46,453 nucleotides of DNA, taken from NCBI RefSeq assembly GCF_003075375.1, contig NZ_QDFT01000026.1:1-46453 (forward strand), in the 5' to 3' direction. Positions within the stretch are counted from its first letter, which is position 1. Each line of letters starts with the position of its first letter. Shown here piece after piece: positions 27,699-35,877 of this stretch. The translations under genes and the position numbers were made by a program. The notes below the pieces were generated by a model. The model worked only from the letters and a program-made list of their open reading frames with translations, searched no databases and was not told where the DNA came from. This DNA comes from Microbacterium testaceum (GTDB lineage: Bacteria > Actinomycetota > Actinomycetes > Actinomycetales > Microbacteriaceae).

Positions 27699-28751
27699 AT
27701 GCCGGGGGAGTACGGGTGGCAGCGGATCCGCGTCGGAAACGCGACGATCTCCGTCGCGGCCGACGAGCCGATCGCCGTCGTGCGCGGCCCGGACGGGCGC
27801 GAACGTGTGGCGACGTGGCCCGACCTCGATCTGGGAGCACGGGCGGCGGACGCGACCGTGCTGTCCACCTCGGCGGGAGTGTGGGTCGTGTACCGCCCGC
27901 AGGAGGCTCAGGACGAGGCGATCGCACCCGGCCGCAGTGCCGCGGTGCATGTCGGACTCGATGCCTCGGTCGGGTTCGCCGCGCCCCTGGGCGATGCGCA
28001 GCTGATCGGCGCGACCGTTCACGGTCTCTGGCTGCGTGATCCGGCGGCATCGAGCGACCCGGATGAAGCCGACGCCTGGCTGCGGGACAATGTGCAGATC
28101 CGCTCGGCGCGCGGCGCGTCGCACCGCATGAGCGTGGACCGTCGCATCGCGTGGGTCATCGACGCCGGAGCCTCCGGCGCGCGCGTGGCCGTGCACACGG
28201 AGCCGCCTCGCTGGTCGCCAAGGGGGTGGATCTACGCGACCGCCGAGTTCGTCCTGTCACCCGGACCTCTGCCGGCGGAACTCCGCACGCAGGACCGACC
28301 CCTTCGCCCCGTCGACGACGCGGAGATCATGACGGCGATGAGCGCGCTCGTCCCGCAACGCGTGCCGCGCGCCGAGGACGACCCCCGTGCGTCGTGGAGG
28401 CCGGCGTCCCTGCGCACCGCGGACATCGCGGCCGCGGTCACGGCGGTGACCGACGAGTTCGCTCATCTCGACCGGTACTGGACGGGCCCTTCCGAGGACC
28501 CGGCGCCCCTCGTCTCCGGTCTCAGCGAACCCCGTGTCGAGGTGCGGGGGGAGTGGCCCGCCACGCGCGTCGAGGTGAGCTTCCGGCATCCGTACTTTCC
28601 GGAGGGACGGATGCGGCGGGTTCTCCGCGTCTTCGACGCCGCGGGACGATTTGCGCCGCCACTGTACGCATCGGTGCACCTGATGGAGGACCTCGCCACG
28701 GGCAGACTCCCGACGATCGGGACGGCGGTCGGCGGCGTCCTGGACATCTGA
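27699..28751 (+). CDS. Protein of unknown function
   Basis: This is a 350-aa soluble protein with no signal peptide or membrane helix. The first half reads like a beta-rich repeat domain with short strand-turn units (WQRIRVGNATISVAADEPIA, then VWVVYRPQEAQDEAI and AAVHVGLDASVGFAAPLGDA), possibly propeller-like. The second half has ADIAAAVTAVTDEFAHLDRYW and HPYFPEGRMRRVLRVFDAAG. I recognise no catalytic motif and will not assign a function. ATG 27699 follows CAGACT by 6 nt, the leaderless pattern; the open frame upstream runs back into the tRNA terminator and is not coding. It is isolated between the tRNA terminator and a hairpin-rich gap. Confidence 0.7.
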   Translation: MPGEYGWQRIRVGNATISVAADEPIAVVRGPDGRERVATWPDLDLGARAADATVLSTSAGVWVVYRPQEAQDEAIAPGRSAAVHVGLDASVGFAAPLGDAQLIGATVHGLWLRDPAASSDPDEADAWLRDNVQIRSARGASHRMSVDRRIAWVIDAGASGARVAVHTEPPRWSPRGWIYATAEFVLSPGPLPAELRTQDRPLRPVDDAEIMTAMSALVPQRVPRAEDDPRASWRPASLRTADIAAAVTAVTDEFAHLDRYWTGPSEDPAPLVSGLSEPRVEVRGEWPATRVEVSFRHPYFPEGRMRRVLRVFDAAGRFAPPLYASVHLMEDLATGRLPTIGTAVGGVLDI

Positions 28752-28847
28752 CGCGGGTGCACCGGACAGCGCCACGAACCAGGGCCGAGACGAGCGATCC
28801 CGCGAGCGGAGAGACGCCGCCTCGATCCGCTCGAGAGGGGGAGTGGC

Positions 28848-28897
28848 TGTTCCCGCCGCCAGAAAGGGGGGCTGCGGAGTGCCTGGCGGCGGGAACA
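28848..28897 (+). terminator. Long hairpin downstream of the unknown gene
   Basis: A perfect 15-bp inverted repeat pairs 28848-28862 with 28883-28897, with a 20-nt loop, 96 bp after the stop of the preceding gene. It is probably a terminator, without a U-tract. Confidence 0.55.
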
Positions 28898-28913
28898 CTT
28901 CGACGCTAGGGCA

Positions 28914-28974
28914 TGTCCCCCGAATGGGGGACACGAAATCCGGCATCTTGCGCAAGCATTGCGCTGATCTTGCG
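28914..28974 (+). promoter_or_regulatory. Palindrome plus three TTGCG repeats at 11-bp spacing
   Basis: TGTCCCCC-GAAT-GGGGGACA (28914-28933) is an 8-bp-arm palindrome. Shortly after, TTGCG recurs at 28948, 28959 and 28970, exactly 11 bp apart, about one helical turn, as for response-regulator sites bound by tandem monomers. They lie 75-150 bp before the PPOX gene at 29063. Confidence 0.4.
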
Positions 28975-29050
28975 GTGGCCCTGAGAAACCCGGCGGCCTG
29001 CACCCGCCAGCCGTCGGGCGCAACCACCGACGAAGCAGCTACCCGCGCAG

Positions 29051-29056
29051 TAGCGT
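29051..29056 (+). promoter_or_regulatory. -10-like hexamer of the first PPOX gene (leaderless)
   Basis: TAGCGT ends 6 nt before ATG 29063 and no Shine-Dalgarno is present. Confidence 0.45.
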
Positions 29057-29062
29057 TGCGGC

Positions 29063-29476
29063 ATGGCGGTCCCCGACACCCTTTGGCGCGAGATCGCGGC
29101 ATCCCCCTTCGTCTCTCTCGGTACGTACCGACGCAACGGCGCCCTGGTCTCTGTGCCGGTGTGGATCGCGCGTGACGGCGATGAACTCGTCGTCACGAGC
29201 GAGCGCACCACCGGCAAGGTCAAGCGACTGCGCAACGACTCCCGCGTCGTGCTGCGACCCTGCAGCCGCATGGGCGCCGTCGAGCCCGACGCCATCACCG
29301 TCGAGGCGCACGGCCGCATCGCCGGACCGGCGACCGAGGATGCCCGCGCCGATTCCGCCCTGCGCCGTAAGTACCGGTGGCAGTACACGGCCATCCTCGG
29401 GTTCGAGAGACTGGTGCGACGCGTGCAGCGCAAGCCCGGCGACCGCGTGATGCTCCGCATCTCCCGACGCGACTGA
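29063..29476 (+). CDS. PPOX-class F420-dependent oxidoreductase / pyridoxamine-phosphate oxidase-fold protein
   Basis: This 137-aa split-barrel flavin/F420-binding protein opens with WREIAASPFVSLGTYRRNGALVSVPVWIARDGDELVVTSE. That is the strand pattern of the PPOX-type family, in which TTGKVKRLRNDSRVVLRPCSR (about 50-70) contacts the cofactor phosphate. Actinobacterial members often use F420 or bind flavin to reduce small molecules; cofactor and substrate cannot be fixed from sequence. The tail (RVQRKPGDRVMLRISRRD) is very basic. A second, distinct member lies at 30086, only 0.6 kb on, with a DUF7882 gene between. Confidence 0.75.
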   Translation: MAVPDTLWREIAASPFVSLGTYRRNGALVSVPVWIARDGDELVVTSERTTGKVKRLRNDSRVVLRPCSRMGAVEPDAITVEAHGRIAGPATEDARADSALRRKYRWQYTAILGFERLVRRVQRKPGDRVMLRISRRD

Positions 29477-29662
29477 GCCACCCCTGCGGATGGGCCCGAT
29501 TGCGACAGCGCCTATCCGCGAACCGCGGTGAGGGCAAGGGGGTTTGCGGTCCTCGTCCTTCCGCGGGACTCTGCAGGTACGACGGCCGCCACCCCCGGGC
29601 CTGCCGCGTTCGACTTCTCGCCTGGAGATGCGCACGACACGGGGGCCGGTTCAGGAGACGCC

Positions 29663-30046
29663 ATGGGCAAGTTCATCTACGACAGCAACATCAAGGTCGA
29701 CTTCGAAGACCGCCTGCTCGCCCACCTGCAGGCGGTGATCATGGCCAAGGTGCGCCGGGGGGAGAGCTTCCCCTTCACGTGGAAAGACGACATCAGCACC
29801 GGTGGAGGCCGCACGACCGTCTACATCCACCCGAACGTGTCGCTGGTGTTCAAGTACCACGGCAGCCGCAGCCCGCAGCTGAGCCCCGCGTGGCTGCACG
29901 CCCTCACATACAACGCGAACTCGGGACGCGGGCTCTACGTCATCCCCGAGCCCGACGAATCCGCCCCGCGCGAGAGCGCGCCGCGCGAGGAGATGACTTT
30001 CCGCGAGGTGCCGAACGATCAGGTCGGCGCGCCCGCGCACTCCTGA
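29663..30046 (+). CDS. DUF7882-like protein
   Basis: This 127-aa protein starts MGKFIYDSNIKVDFEDRLLA and continues MAKVRRGESFPFTWKDDIST and VYIHPNVSLVFKYHGSRSPQ. Such proteins are frequent in Microbacteriaceae, present in several copies per genome, and have often been labelled ATP-dependent DNA ligase in error. No ligase motif (KxDG) exists here and the size is far too small. It appears to be a small beta-rich domain with a polar, charged tail. The function is unknown. ATG 29663 is preceded by CAGGAGA, a clear Shine-Dalgarno. The 186 bp before it contain nothing else that I can support. Confidence 0.7.
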   Translation: MGKFIYDSNIKVDFEDRLLAHLQAVIMAKVRRGESFPFTWKDDISTGGGRTTVYIHPNVSLVFKYHGSRSPQLSPAWLHALTYNANSGRGLYVIPEPDESAPRESAPREEMTFREVPNDQVGAPAHS

Positions 30047-30085
30047 ACGGGGAATGCCCACCACGCGTCGATCGTTGCCCGCAGC

Positions 30086-30478
30086 ATGACCGACTGGGAC
30101 GACGCGAAGCCCTTCTTCGAGACGGATGCCGTGGCGCACCTGTCCACCCTGATGCACGACGGGTCGCCGCATTCGATCCCGCTGTGGGTCGGCGTCGACG
30201 GTGACCGGCTCATGGTCTTCACGGTGACGGACACCCTGAAGGACCGCAACATCCGCCGCGACCCCCGCGTCGCGATCTCGGTGACCGGCGCCGACAACCC
30301 CTACGCATCGGCCTTCGTCCGCGGTGTCGCCGTCGAGCGCATCGACGGCGAGACTGCGCTGCCGTACGTCGACCGCATCTCGACGCAGTACACCGGAGAG
30401 CCCTACGACCTGCGCGAGGGTCTCGCGGTGTGGTTCATCGAACCGCGCAAGGCGTGGTCGCGCACCTACGAGGACTGA
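30086..30478 (+). CDS. PPOX-class (TIGR03618-type) F420-dependent oxidoreductase
   Basis: This 130-aa member of the split beta-barrel flavin/F420 family has the core VAHLSTLMHDGSPHSIPLWVGVDGDRLMVFTVTDTLKDRN, giving the dimer-forming barrel and the cofactor-phosphate contact (TDTLKDRNIRRDPRVAISV, about 50-68). VAVERIDGETALPYVDRIST and AVWFIEPRKAWSRTYED finish it. The substrate is unknown; deazaflavin-dependent reduction is inferred from the family. It converges with the transporter gene, with only 4 bp between stops. Confidence 0.82.
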   Translation: MTDWDDAKPFFETDAVAHLSTLMHDGSPHSIPLWVGVDGDRLMVFTVTDTLKDRNIRRDPRVAISVTGADNPYASAFVRGVAVERIDGETALPYVDRISTQYTGEPYDLREGLAVWFIEPRKAWSRTYED

Positions 30479-30482
30479 GCGC

Positions 30483-31634
30483 TCACCACACCAGCGGGAG
30501 CACGCCGAGCAAGAGGATCAGCGGGGCGATCACCGCACCCAGAACGACGAAACGGCTCCACCGCACCTCGATGCCCGCGGCGACGAGCCGGTCGTGCCAC
30601 AGCAGGGTCGCCAGCGACGCCCACGGCGTCACGATGGGACCGGCGTTGACCCCGATGAGCAGGGCGGCCAGGCGCACGGGGGAGCCCGCGACCGACTCGA
30701 GGGCCAGGTAGGCCGGCAGATTGTTGATGCCGTTGGCCGCCAGTGCCCCCACGCCCGCCAGCTGCCACAGCGACACCAGGTCGTCACCGGTTCCCGCCAG
30801 CACCGAGGTGACCCCGCCGATCCCGAGCGCCTCGAGTGCACCGACCGCCAAGAACAGCCCGCCCGCGAAGACCAGCAGGGACCAGGGCACCAGACGGATG
30901 CCGAGCGCCCCGGGCGCACGCACGGCGAACGCCGCGATGAGCACGACGGCGGCGGCGACGGCCGGCATCCACGGTTCCAGTCCGACGACCAGCAGCGGCA
31001 GCAGCGCGAGCGTGACGATGCCCGAGAAGCGCAGCAGGACCCGGTCCGACACGGTGGGGGCGGCGGCGTCCGGGTAGGTGCGGGGGAGGCGGCGCAGGAA
31101 GACCACCGTCAGCACGACCACCGACACCGCGATCGCGATGAGGGCCGACGGCCCCAGGAGCGCGAGGAACGCGATCGGGTCGTGTCCCCCGCCCAGGGCT
31201 TCGGAGGCGAGCAGGTTGGTGAGGTTCGACACGGGCAGAACCAGCGAGGCCGTGTTGGCCAGCACCACTGTGACGAACGCGAACGGCAGCGGGTCGAGCC
31301 TGCGCGCCACCGCCATGGCAACCACCACCGGCGTCAACAGCACCGCTGTGGTGTCGAGTGAGAGGAACGCCGTCGCCACGGTCGCCAGCCCCACCACCAG
31401 CACCCACAGCAGCGCGGTACGACCACGCGCGAGCTTCGCCAGCCGCGCGGCGACGACGTCGAACAGTCCCGCCTTCGAGGCGAGTTCGGCGACGATCGTC
31501 ACCGCCACGACGAACAGCAGGATGGGCCACACCCGGTCGGCGACGGCGAGGGCGTCGTCGGCGGGGAGGGCGCCGGTGAGCAGCGCCACGATCCCGAGGA
31601 TCCAGAGCACGCCGCCGATGATGGCCAGAGTCAC
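30483..31634 (-). CDS. ArsB/NhaD (ion transporter superfamily) permease
   Basis: This 383-aa polytopic membrane protein has about ten to eleven helices and belongs to the ion transporter superfamily that includes ArsB, NhaD and SLC13. AVADRVWPILLFVVAVTIVAELASKAGLFDVVA is the typical N-terminal half. FLSLDTTAVLLTPVVVAMA and TASLVLPVSNLTNLLASEAL match the first signature region, and ALAANGINNLPAYLALE with LIGVNAGPIVTPWASLATLLW the symmetric second. The last resembles the GANLTPIGSPA-like loop of ArsB, so arsenite or an organic anion are candidates, but no ars genes are near. The GTG at 31634 lies 6 nt after CATAGT on the minus strand, which I use to set the start; the frame is open further up. 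Confidence 0.75.
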   Translation of the reverse strand: MTLAIIGGVLWILGIVALLTGALPADDALAVADRVWPILLFVVAVTIVAELASKAGLFDVVAARLAKLARGRTALLWVLVVGLATVATAFLSLDTTAVLLTPVVVAMAVARRLDPLPFAFVTVVLANTASLVLPVSNLTNLLASEALGGGHDPIAFLALLGPSALIAIAVSVVVLTVVFLRRLPRTYPDAAAPTVSDRVLLRFSGIVTLALLPLLVVGLEPWMPAVAAAVVLIAAFAVRAPGALGIRLVPWSLLVFAGGLFLAVGALEALGIGGVTSVLAGTGDDLVSLWQLAGVGALAANGINNLPAYLALESVAGSPVRLAALLIGVNAGPIVTPWASLATLLWHDRLVAAGIEVRWSRFVVLGAVIAPLILLLGVLPLVW

Positions 31635-31640
31635 CGCTCC

Positions 31641-31646
31641 ACTATG
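31641..31646 (-). promoter_or_regulatory. -10-like hexamer of the transporter gene (leaderless)
   Basis: CATAGT on the minus strand ends 6 nt before GTG 31634. Confidence 0.4.
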
Positions 31647-31683
31647 GGGCACGCGCGATGCGATCGCGGCCACGCCCGCCCGG

Positions 31684-31689
31684 TAGCCT
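31684..31689 (+). promoter_or_regulatory. -10-like hexamer of thrS
   Basis: TAGCCT is followed by a leader of about 25 nt that contains AGGAGA (31705-31710) before GTG 31717. The leader is too short for a T-box or other riboswitch. Confidence 0.4.
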
Positions 31690-31716
31690 GGAGCAGACCC
31701 CTTCAGGAGATGTTCT

Positions 31717-33702
31717 GTGACTGATTTCCCCGCCGATGGCTTCGCCCTCTTCCCCGACCGTTCGGTCGTCGCCCTGCGCGTCAACGGGGAGCTGAAAGAC
31801 CTGGCCACGACCGTGACGGCCGACGACCGGGTCGAGCCGGTCACGATCGACAGCGCCGACGGCCTGTCGATCCTGCGCCACTCCACGGCGCACGTGCTGG
31901 CTCAGGCGGTCCAGCGTGTCAAGCCCCAGGCCAACCTGGGCATCGGTCCGCCCGTCACCGACGGCTTCTACTACGACTTCCAGGTCGACGAGCCCTTCAC
32001 CCCCGACGACCTCAAGGTCATCAAGAAGGAGATGGAGCGCATCGTCCGCGAGAACCAGCGGTTCGTGCGGCGCGTCGTCACCGATGACGAGGCGCGCGCC
32101 GAGCTCTCCGACGAACCGTTCAAGCTCGAGCTGATCGGGCTCAAGGGCGGGTCCGCCGAAGCCGCCGAGGGCGCCTCGGTCGAGGTCGGCGCCGGTGAGT
32201 TGACGATCTACGACAACGTCACCCGTGACGGCGAGACCGCGTGGAAGGACCTCTGCCGCGGACCCCACGTGCCCGGTACGCGTCTGATCGGGAACGGGTG
32301 GGACCTCACCCGCATCGCCGGCGCCTACTGGCGCGGCAGTGAGAAGAACCCGCAGCTGCAGCGCATCTACGGAACCGCGTGGCCCACGAAGGACGAGCTG
32401 CGCGCGTACCAGCACCGCCTCGAAGAGGCCGCGAAGCGCGACCACCGCAAGCTCGGCAAGGAGCTCGACCTGTTCTCGTTCCCCGACGAGATCGGCCCGG
32501 GACTGAGCGTCTTCCACCCCAAGGGCGGCATCATCCGCTACGAGATCGAGCGCTACATGCGCGAGCGTCTGCTCGCCAGCGGGTACGAGGTCGTCAACAC
32601 CCCGCACATCACCAAGGGCGACCTGTTCATGACCAGCGGTCACCTGCAGTGGTACGCCGACGGGATGTACCCCCCGATGGTCCTGGACGAGGTGGTGGAT
32701 GCCGACGGCCACGTCTCGCGCGAGGGCCAGGAGTACTACCTCAAGCCCATGAACTGCCCGTTCCACAACCTGATCTTCCGCTCGCGGGGTCGCAGCTACC
32801 GCGAGCTGCCGCTGCGGCTGAGCGAGTTCGGGTCGGTCTACCGCTACGAGAAGAGCGGCACCCTGGCCGGTCTGACGCGCGTGCGCGGCATGACCCAGGA
32901 CGACACCCACATCTACGTCACGGCCGACCAGGTCAAGGGCGAGCTCACCCACAGCCTCGACTTCGTGCTGCAGACCCTTCGCGACTACGGCCTGAACGAC
33001 TTCTATCTCGAGCTGTCGACGAAAGAAGAGGGCAACCCCAAGTTCATCGGCGACGACGCGCTGTGGACCGAGGCGACCGACACGCTGCGCGAGGTCGCCG
33101 AGGCCTCGGGCCTCGAGCTCGTGCCCGACCCGGGTGGCGCGGCGTTCTACGGCCCCAAGATCTCGGTGCAGGCTCGGGATGCCATCGGCCGCACGTGGCA
33201 GATGTCGACCATCCAGCTCGACTTCAACCAGCCCGAGCGCTTCGAGCTCGAGTACACCGGGCCCGACGGCGAGAAGCACCGCCCCGTCATGATCCACCGG
33301 GCGCTGTTCGGTTCGGTCGAGCGCTTCTTCGCGATCCTGCTCGAGCACTACGCCGGTGCGTTCCCCGTGTGGCTCGCCCCGGTGCAGGTCGTGGCCGTGC
33401 CGGTGGCCGCGGAGTACGGAGACTACCTGCAGGGCATCGTCGCCGACCTCAAGATGCGGGGCGTCCGCGCCGAGGCCGACCACAGCGACGACCGCATGCA
33501 GAAGAAGATCCGCACGCACACCACGCAGAAGGTGCCGCTGATGCTGATCGCCGGAGAGCAGGACCGGTCGAACGGCACCGTGTCGTTCCGCTTCCGCGAC
33601 GGAACGCAGCTCAACGGCATCCCGGTCGAAGAGGCCGTGGCCCGCATCACGGGGGCCATCGCTCAGCGCACCCTGGTCAACACCGCCGAGGACCTGGCGT
33701 GA
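31717..33702 (+). CDS. thrS: Threonine--tRNA ligase
   Basis: This 661-aa class II aminoacyl-tRNA synthetase charges tRNA-Thr and edits mischarged Ser. Domains in order: a TGS-like start (1-60), the editing domain with [16 protein letters not shown] (HxxxH, about 48-63), and the catalytic core from about 250. The core has [10 protein letters not shown] (zinc Cys), motif 2 [20 protein letters not shown] followed by DDTHIY, and motif 3 [20 protein letters not shown]. The anticodon-binding domain begins near 545 ([20 protein letters not shown]). GTG 31717 is placed by the AGGAGA site 6 nt upstream. The stop overlaps the HIT gene start by 4 bases (GTGA). Confidence 0.96.
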   Translation: MTDFPADGFALFPDRSVVALRVNGELKDLATTVTADDRVEPVTIDSADGLSILRHSTAHVLAQAVQRVKPQANLGIGPPVTDGFYYDFQVDEPFTPDDLKVIKKEMERIVRENQRFVRRVVTDDEARAELSDEPFKLELIGLKGGSAEAAEGASVEVGAGELTIYDNVTRDGETAWKDLCRGPHVPGTRLIGNGWDLTRIAGAYWRGSEKNPQLQRIYGTAWPTKDELRAYQHRLEEAAKRDHRKLGKELDLFSFPDEIGPGLSVFHPKGGIIRYEIERYMRERLLASGYEVVNTPHITKGDLFMTSGHLQWYADGMYPPMVLDEVVDADGHVSREGQEYYLKPMNCPFHNLIFRSRGRSYRELPLRLSEFGSVYRYEKSGTLAGLTRVRGMTQDDTHIYVTADQVKGELTHSLDFVLQTLRDYGLNDFYLELSTKEEGNPKFIGDDALWTEATDTLREVAEASGLELVPDPGGAAFYGPKISVQARDAIGRTWQMSTIQLDFNQPERFELEYTGPDGEKHRPVMIHRALFGSVERFFAILLEHYAGAFPVWLAPVQVVAVPVAAEYGDYLQGIVADLKMRGVRAEADHSDDRMQKKIRTHTTQKVPLMLIAGEQDRSNGTVSFRFRDGTQLNGIPVEEAVARITGAIAQRTLVNTAEDLA

Positions 33703-34286
33703 CCGACGCTCCGGACGCCGTCCCGGCCGACGCCGAGGCGTCGGCCGCGGACGGCCCCGAGCTCGTGGACGCCGCGAGCATGGCCGGGGTTCCCGACGAG
33801 TTCCAGCGCCTGTGGACGCCGCACCGCATGGCCTACATCTCGGCCGGCCGCGAGCCGATGGAGAAGAACTGCCCGTTCTGCGCGGCTCCCGACAAGAGCG
33901 ATGAAGACGGACTGATCGTCGCGCGGGGGAGGACGGCGTACGTCCTGCTCAACCTCTTCCCGTACAACTCGGGTCACCTGCTGGTCTGCCCCTACCGTCA
34001 TATCGCCACGTACGACCAGGCCACCGATGAGGAGGTCGCCGAGATCGGCGCACTGACGCAGCGCGGCATGCGCGTGCTGCGCGCCGTGTCGAACTGCGAC
34101 GGCTTCAACCTGGGCATGAACCAGGGTGCGATCGCCGGAGCCGGGGTCGATGCCCACCTGCACCAGCACATCGTGCCCCGCTGGGCCTCGGACGCGAACT
34201 TCTTCCCCATCATCGCCAAGACGAAGGCCCTGCCGCAGCTGCTCGGCGACGTCCGGCGCGCCGTGGCCGACGCCTGGGACGCCTGA
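33699..34286 (+). CDS. HIT-domain hydrolase
   Basis: This 195-aa histidine-triad protein, probably an AP4A-phosphorylase-like or nucleoside-phosphoramidase enzyme, is related to Rv2613c, which sits in the same position after thrS. An acidic N-terminus of about 25 residues precedes [20 protein letters not shown] (58-61), together with a downstream His, forms the usual zinc site. [17 protein letters not shown] is the nucleotide-binding block, and the triad [12 protein letters not shown] (His153, 155, 157) is intact. The GTG start overlaps the thrS stop, so it is translationally coupled. Confidence 0.88.
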   Translation: MTDAPDAVPADAEASAADGPELVDAASMAGVPDEFQRLWTPHRMAYISAGREPMEKNCPFCAAPDKSDEDGLIVARGRTAYVLLNLFPYNSGHLLVCPYRHIATYDQATDEEVAEIGALTQRGMRVLRAVSNCDGFNLGMNQGAIAGAGVDAHLHQHIVPRWASDANFFPIIAKTKALPQLLGDVRRAVADAWDA

Positions 34287-34326
34287 GCGGAGCGTCGCCC
34301 TCCCGCCGCCGCACGGACGTCGACCA

Positions 34327-34343
34327 GCACGCGTGTCGCGTGC
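34327..34343 (+). terminator. Small hairpin after the HIT gene
   Basis: GCACGCG-TGT-CGCGTGC is a 7-bp stem with a 3-nt loop, 41 bp past the stop. It is a weak terminator candidate. Confidence 0.35.
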
Positions 34344-34397
34344 GACGGTGCTCCCCCCGTCATCCACAACCCCCATCGGCACGGTCGTCGGGATGAC

Positions 34398-34403
34398 TAC
34401 CGT
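34398..34403 (+). promoter_or_regulatory. -10-like hexamer of the lipoprotein gene (leaderless)
   Basis: TACCGT ends 6 nt before ATG 34410. Confidence 0.4.
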
Positions 34404-34409
34404 GGGCGC

Positions 34410-35015
34410 ATGCACGCCGCCACTCGCCCCGCCCTGCTGTCGCTCACGCTGGCCGCGATCCTCGTCGGCACGACGGGGTGTCTGGCGCTACCCAGCCCTC
34501 TCGAACCGGATGCCGCGGGGTCGGCGTCCCGACCCACGCCCGCCGCCGCGGACACGGCGAGTCCGAGCAACGATGCGACGGTCGATCCCGATTCCTTCGA
34601 GGACGTCTTCGCCGAGCGCGACGAGTTCTTCCGCGAGCAGCAGCTGCCCATGGACGGCACCCCGTTGGTGGCGGTGACCCCGGCGCAGCAGCAGTTCATC
34701 GCCGAGCAGCGCGCCTACGTGGAGCAGCAGGGCCTGTCGTGGTCCGCCCAGGACGAGAGCCTGGCCCTCGCTCTGGCCGGCGACGCGTGCGAGACGGCGA
34801 TCCTGAGCCGTCACGAAGTGGACGCGTCCACCCTCATCGCCCACGTCTCGACGTCGCCGTTGTTCGCCCAGCTGATCTCCGCGGACGCGCAGGGCGAAGC
34901 ACGCACCCAGGCCGAAGCGCCGATCGCGAGCGTGATGGTGTTCGGCGCGACCTTCCTCTGCCCCGAGGACGGCGACGCGTGGGTGGCCGCCTATCAGGAC
35001 GTGTACGGCGGCTGA
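34410..35015 (+). CDS. Small secreted lipoprotein-like protein (DUF732-like C-terminus)
   Basis: This is a 201-aa protein. The N-terminus is a signal peptide (TRPALLSLTLAAILVGTTGC); the Cys at 24 may be lipidated, though the lipobox TTGC lacks the usual Leu/Val at -3. A Ser/Thr/Ala/Pro linker (about 30-60) leads to a helical domain. TPAQQQFIAEQRAYVEQQGL and LALALAGDACETAI, then FGATFLCPEDGDAWVAAYQD, look like the DUF732 fold with two Cys forming a disulfide. Location at the outer face of the membrane is inferred. The function is unknown. It lies where pgsA and the phosphatidylinositol mannoside genes sit in Mycobacterium. Confidence 0.65.
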   Translation: MHAATRPALLSLTLAAILVGTTGCLALPSPLEPDAAGSASRPTPAAADTASPSNDATVDPDSFEDVFAERDEFFREQQLPMDGTPLVAVTPAQQQFIAEQRAYVEQQGLSWSAQDESLALALAGDACETAILSRHEVDASTLIAHVSTSPLFAQLISADAQGEARTQAEAPIASVMVFGATFLCPEDGDAWVAAYQDVYGG

Positions 35016-35025
35016 CCGGGGTGGG

Positions 35026-35877
35026 TCAGCGCACCTGACGCACGGTGAACTGCAGCCGCGGGTGCGCGTACGCCTCTTGCGACTCGATGAGTCGCAGTTC
35101 GCGCGAGCCCGCGTCGTACGTGTTCGAGAGCAGGTCGAAAACGCTCGACGCGGTGCGAGCCAGTGCGTCGGCGGCGTCGTTCGTGCGGCGATAGTGCGCG
35201 GTGAACAGGGCAGCGGTGACGTCGCCCGAGCCGTTGGCCTTCATCGGGATGAGCGGCGTCTGGACGATCCAGGCACCCGCGTCGTCGACGACCATCATCT
35301 CAATCGTGTCGGCTTCGCGATCGGGCCGCTCGACGCTCGTGACGAGCACCGTGCGCGGACCGCGGGCGCGCACCATGTCGGCCGAGGCGAGGGTCGATTC
35401 GATGCTTCCGGGCTCGGTCCCGGTCAGGAAGCCGAGCTCGAACTGGTTCGGCGTGATGATGTCGGCGACGGGCACGACGCGCTCGCGCAGCAGCTCGGGG
35501 ATCGCCGGAGCGACGAAGCAGCCCGACTTCGCGTTGCCCATGACGGGATCGCAGGCGTAGACGGCATCCGGATTCGCCTTCTTCACCCGCGCCACCGCGT
35601 CGATGATGACGTCGCCGATCCCCTCGCCGCCCTGGTAGCCCGAGAGCACCACGTCGATCTCGGGGAAGACGCCGCGGTCCTCGATACCGGCGATCACCTC
35701 GGCGACGTCCGCGGGCGAGATCAGCGGACCACGCCAGGCCCCGTACCCGGTGTGGTTCGAGAAGGTGACCGTGTACACCGGCAGGACCTCGACGCCGATG
35801 CGCTGGAGGGGGAACACCGCGGCCGAGTTGCCGACGTGCCCGTAGGCGACGGCGGACTGGATCGAGAGAACCTTCAT
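35026..35877 (-). CDS. pdxY: Pyridoxal kinase
   Basis: This 283-aa ribokinase-family kinase phosphorylates pyridoxal and related vitamers in PLP salvage. VLSIQSAVAYGHVGNSAAVFPLQ (3-25) is the substrate-binding N-terminus. GYQGG, YACDPVMGN (about 115-123), ITPNQFELGFLTG and the nucleotide/anion-hole motif ANGSGDVTAALFTAHY (catalytic Asp in the GSGD) are all present, the last in place of the more common GTGD. ATG 35877 overlaps the regulator gene stop by 4 bases (ATGA), so regulator and kinase form one transcript. It converges with the lipoprotein gene, with a 10-bp gap. Confidence 0.92.
   Translation of the reverse strand: MKVLSIQSAVAYGHVGNSAAVFPLQRIGVEVLPVYTVTFSNHTGYGAWRGPLISPADVAEVIAGIEDRGVFPEIDVVLSGYQGGEGIGDVIIDAVARVKKANPDAVYACDPVMGNAKSGCFVAPAIPELLRERVVPVADIITPNQFELGFLTGTEPGSIESTLASADMVRARGPRTVLVTSVERPDREADTIEMMVVDDAGAWIVQTPLIPMKANGSGDVTAALFTAHYRRTNDAADALARTASSVFDLLSNTYDAGSRELRLIESQEAYAHPRLQFTVRQVR

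Larger units (their letters stand above)
28752..29062. other. 311-bp intergenic region with hairpins and repeats
   Basis: No gene can be supported here. It holds a 15-bp inverted repeat, an 8-bp palindrome (28914-28933), a triple TTGCG repeat (28948-28974) and the -10-like element of the next gene; these are listed separately. Confidence 0.6.

Noticed and set aside
28912..28983. 23-codon frame starting ATG at 28912 after TAGGGC
   Set aside because: The hexamer abuts the ATG, leaving no room for a start site, and the frame is made of the palindrome and repeats. A regulatory reading is simpler.
29663..30046. ATP-dependent DNA ligase annotation for the 127-aa protein
   Set aside because: It is far too short and lacks the KxDG nucleotidyltransferase motif; the label is a known misannotation of this family.
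31684..31716. T-box or other riboswitch in front of thrS
   Set aside because: The leader is only about 30 nt and carries a plain Shine-Dalgarno.
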